Shown: positions 34,737 through 34,986 of the stretch, in pieces
Numbering within the stretch: the first letter of the stretch is position 1
Layout: each line of letters begins with the position of its first letter
DNA from: Candidatus Omnitrophota bacterium
Lineage (GTDB): Bacteria; Omnitrophota; Gorgyraeia; Zapsychrales; JANLHA01
DNA length: 34,986 bases
Assembly (NCBI GenBank): GCA_020849375.1
Contig: JADLGJ010000036.1
Location: forward strand, 1-34,986
Reading direction: 5' to 3'
The notes under the pieces: model-generated
The model's database searches: none
The model's input: the letters and a program-made list of their open reading frames with translations, nothing else
Told to the model about the DNA's origin: nothing
Made by a program: the position numbers and the translations under genes

Positions 34737-34986
34737 TTATTTTTGTGTTTGCGGCGCAGCTTGAGGCCTGTCCGCGACAGCGGGCAATCCCTGTAAAAGG
34801 GCGACCGAACGCTTAAAATTATCTTCGTCTTTGGTCCGACGAAAGATCTCGACACATTTTTGTGCCTGCAAGCGGGCCATTTCATAATTGCCGGCTAAAC
34901 CGAAGTTCGTCGCCAACAAGTAATGGGCTTCGCCGTTCTCCGGCTCAACGCGAGTGGCTACCATAAAAGTATCAATAGCGCGATTA
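34737..34986 (-). CDS. TPR-repeat protein, C-terminal fragment (N-terminus beyond window edge)
   Basis: The frame is open from the right edge to a TAA at 34737, giving 82 complete codons. The sequence contains a TPR-like pair of helices: NRAIDTFMVATRVEPENGEA, then HYLLATNFGLAGNYEMARLQ, with the next helix QAQKCVEIFRR. A short tail ends PQAAPQTQK. The ATG at 34964 lies inside a TPR helix and is unlikely to be the start, so the gene extends beyond the window. The terminator that follows marks the end of this transcription unit. TPRs mediate protein contacts; nothing more specific can be said. Confidence 0.75.
   Translation of the reverse strand, partial: NRAIDTFMVATRVEPENGEAHYLLATNFGLAGNYEMARLQAQKCVEIFRRTKDEDNFKRSVALLQGLPAVADRPQAAPQTQK

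Overview
The window looks like part of a chromosome from an uncultured Gram-negative-type bacterium of about 45-50% GC. Candidatus Omnitrophota (PVC-related) is my best guess. It rests on a short pilin with a class III-type prepilin peptide, a TMTC-like membrane glycosyltransferase fused to TPRs, an apolipoprotein N-acyltransferase (so lipoproteins and a diderm envelope are likely) and coiled-coil-rich exported proteins. No marker gene here fixes the phylum. Nothing resembles a prophage, insertion sequence, CRISPR array or integrase. No gene-free stretch exceeds about 260 bp.

Left end (1-6281, minus strand): an operon starts with a 1750-residue exported coiled-coil protein. It is built from about thirty 29-residue modules, most carrying a proline at the same position. 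A guanine-deaminase-like enzyme follows through an ATGA overlap, then a membrane protein cut by the window edge. This operon is the strongest candidate for something undescribed. A hypothetical gene (6454-7161) faces away from it.

7165-10972 (minus strand) is an envelope operon: acyltransferase-3, TMTC-like glycosyltransferase with six TPRs, then a Yip1-like membrane protein with a pseudopilin-like C-terminal domain. A tRNA-Glu(CTC) gene with its own strong promoter lies just upstream.

11479-15153 (plus strand) is a signalling cluster: FIST-domain sensor, GAF histidine kinase, and a receiver-GGDEF regulator whose signature reads GGDDF. The 3' end of the last gene carries repeated copies of its own tail plus stop codon.

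34986-15231 (minus strand) is an unbroken run of about 19.7 kb. In transcription order it holds a TPR protein end, a terminator, lnt, a small exported Pro/Glu-rich protein, glpK, glpD, a CHASE4-only membrane protein, an inositol-monophosphatase-like enzyme, carA, carB, purF, pyrG, tRNA-Leu(GAG), rpe, a GT39-like membrane glycosyltransferase, a sulfatase/LtaS-like membrane enzyme and the small pilin. The nucleotide genes join glutamine-dependent steps of pyrimidine and purine synthesis. The glp pair feeds glycerol into central metabolism and lipids.

Several genes are translationally coupled: four ATGA overlaps and one TAATG. Several promoters share a TTGACN/TTTACC, 16-17 bp, TGN-TANNNT architecture. 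Products are named from motifs read by eye. No database search was possible.
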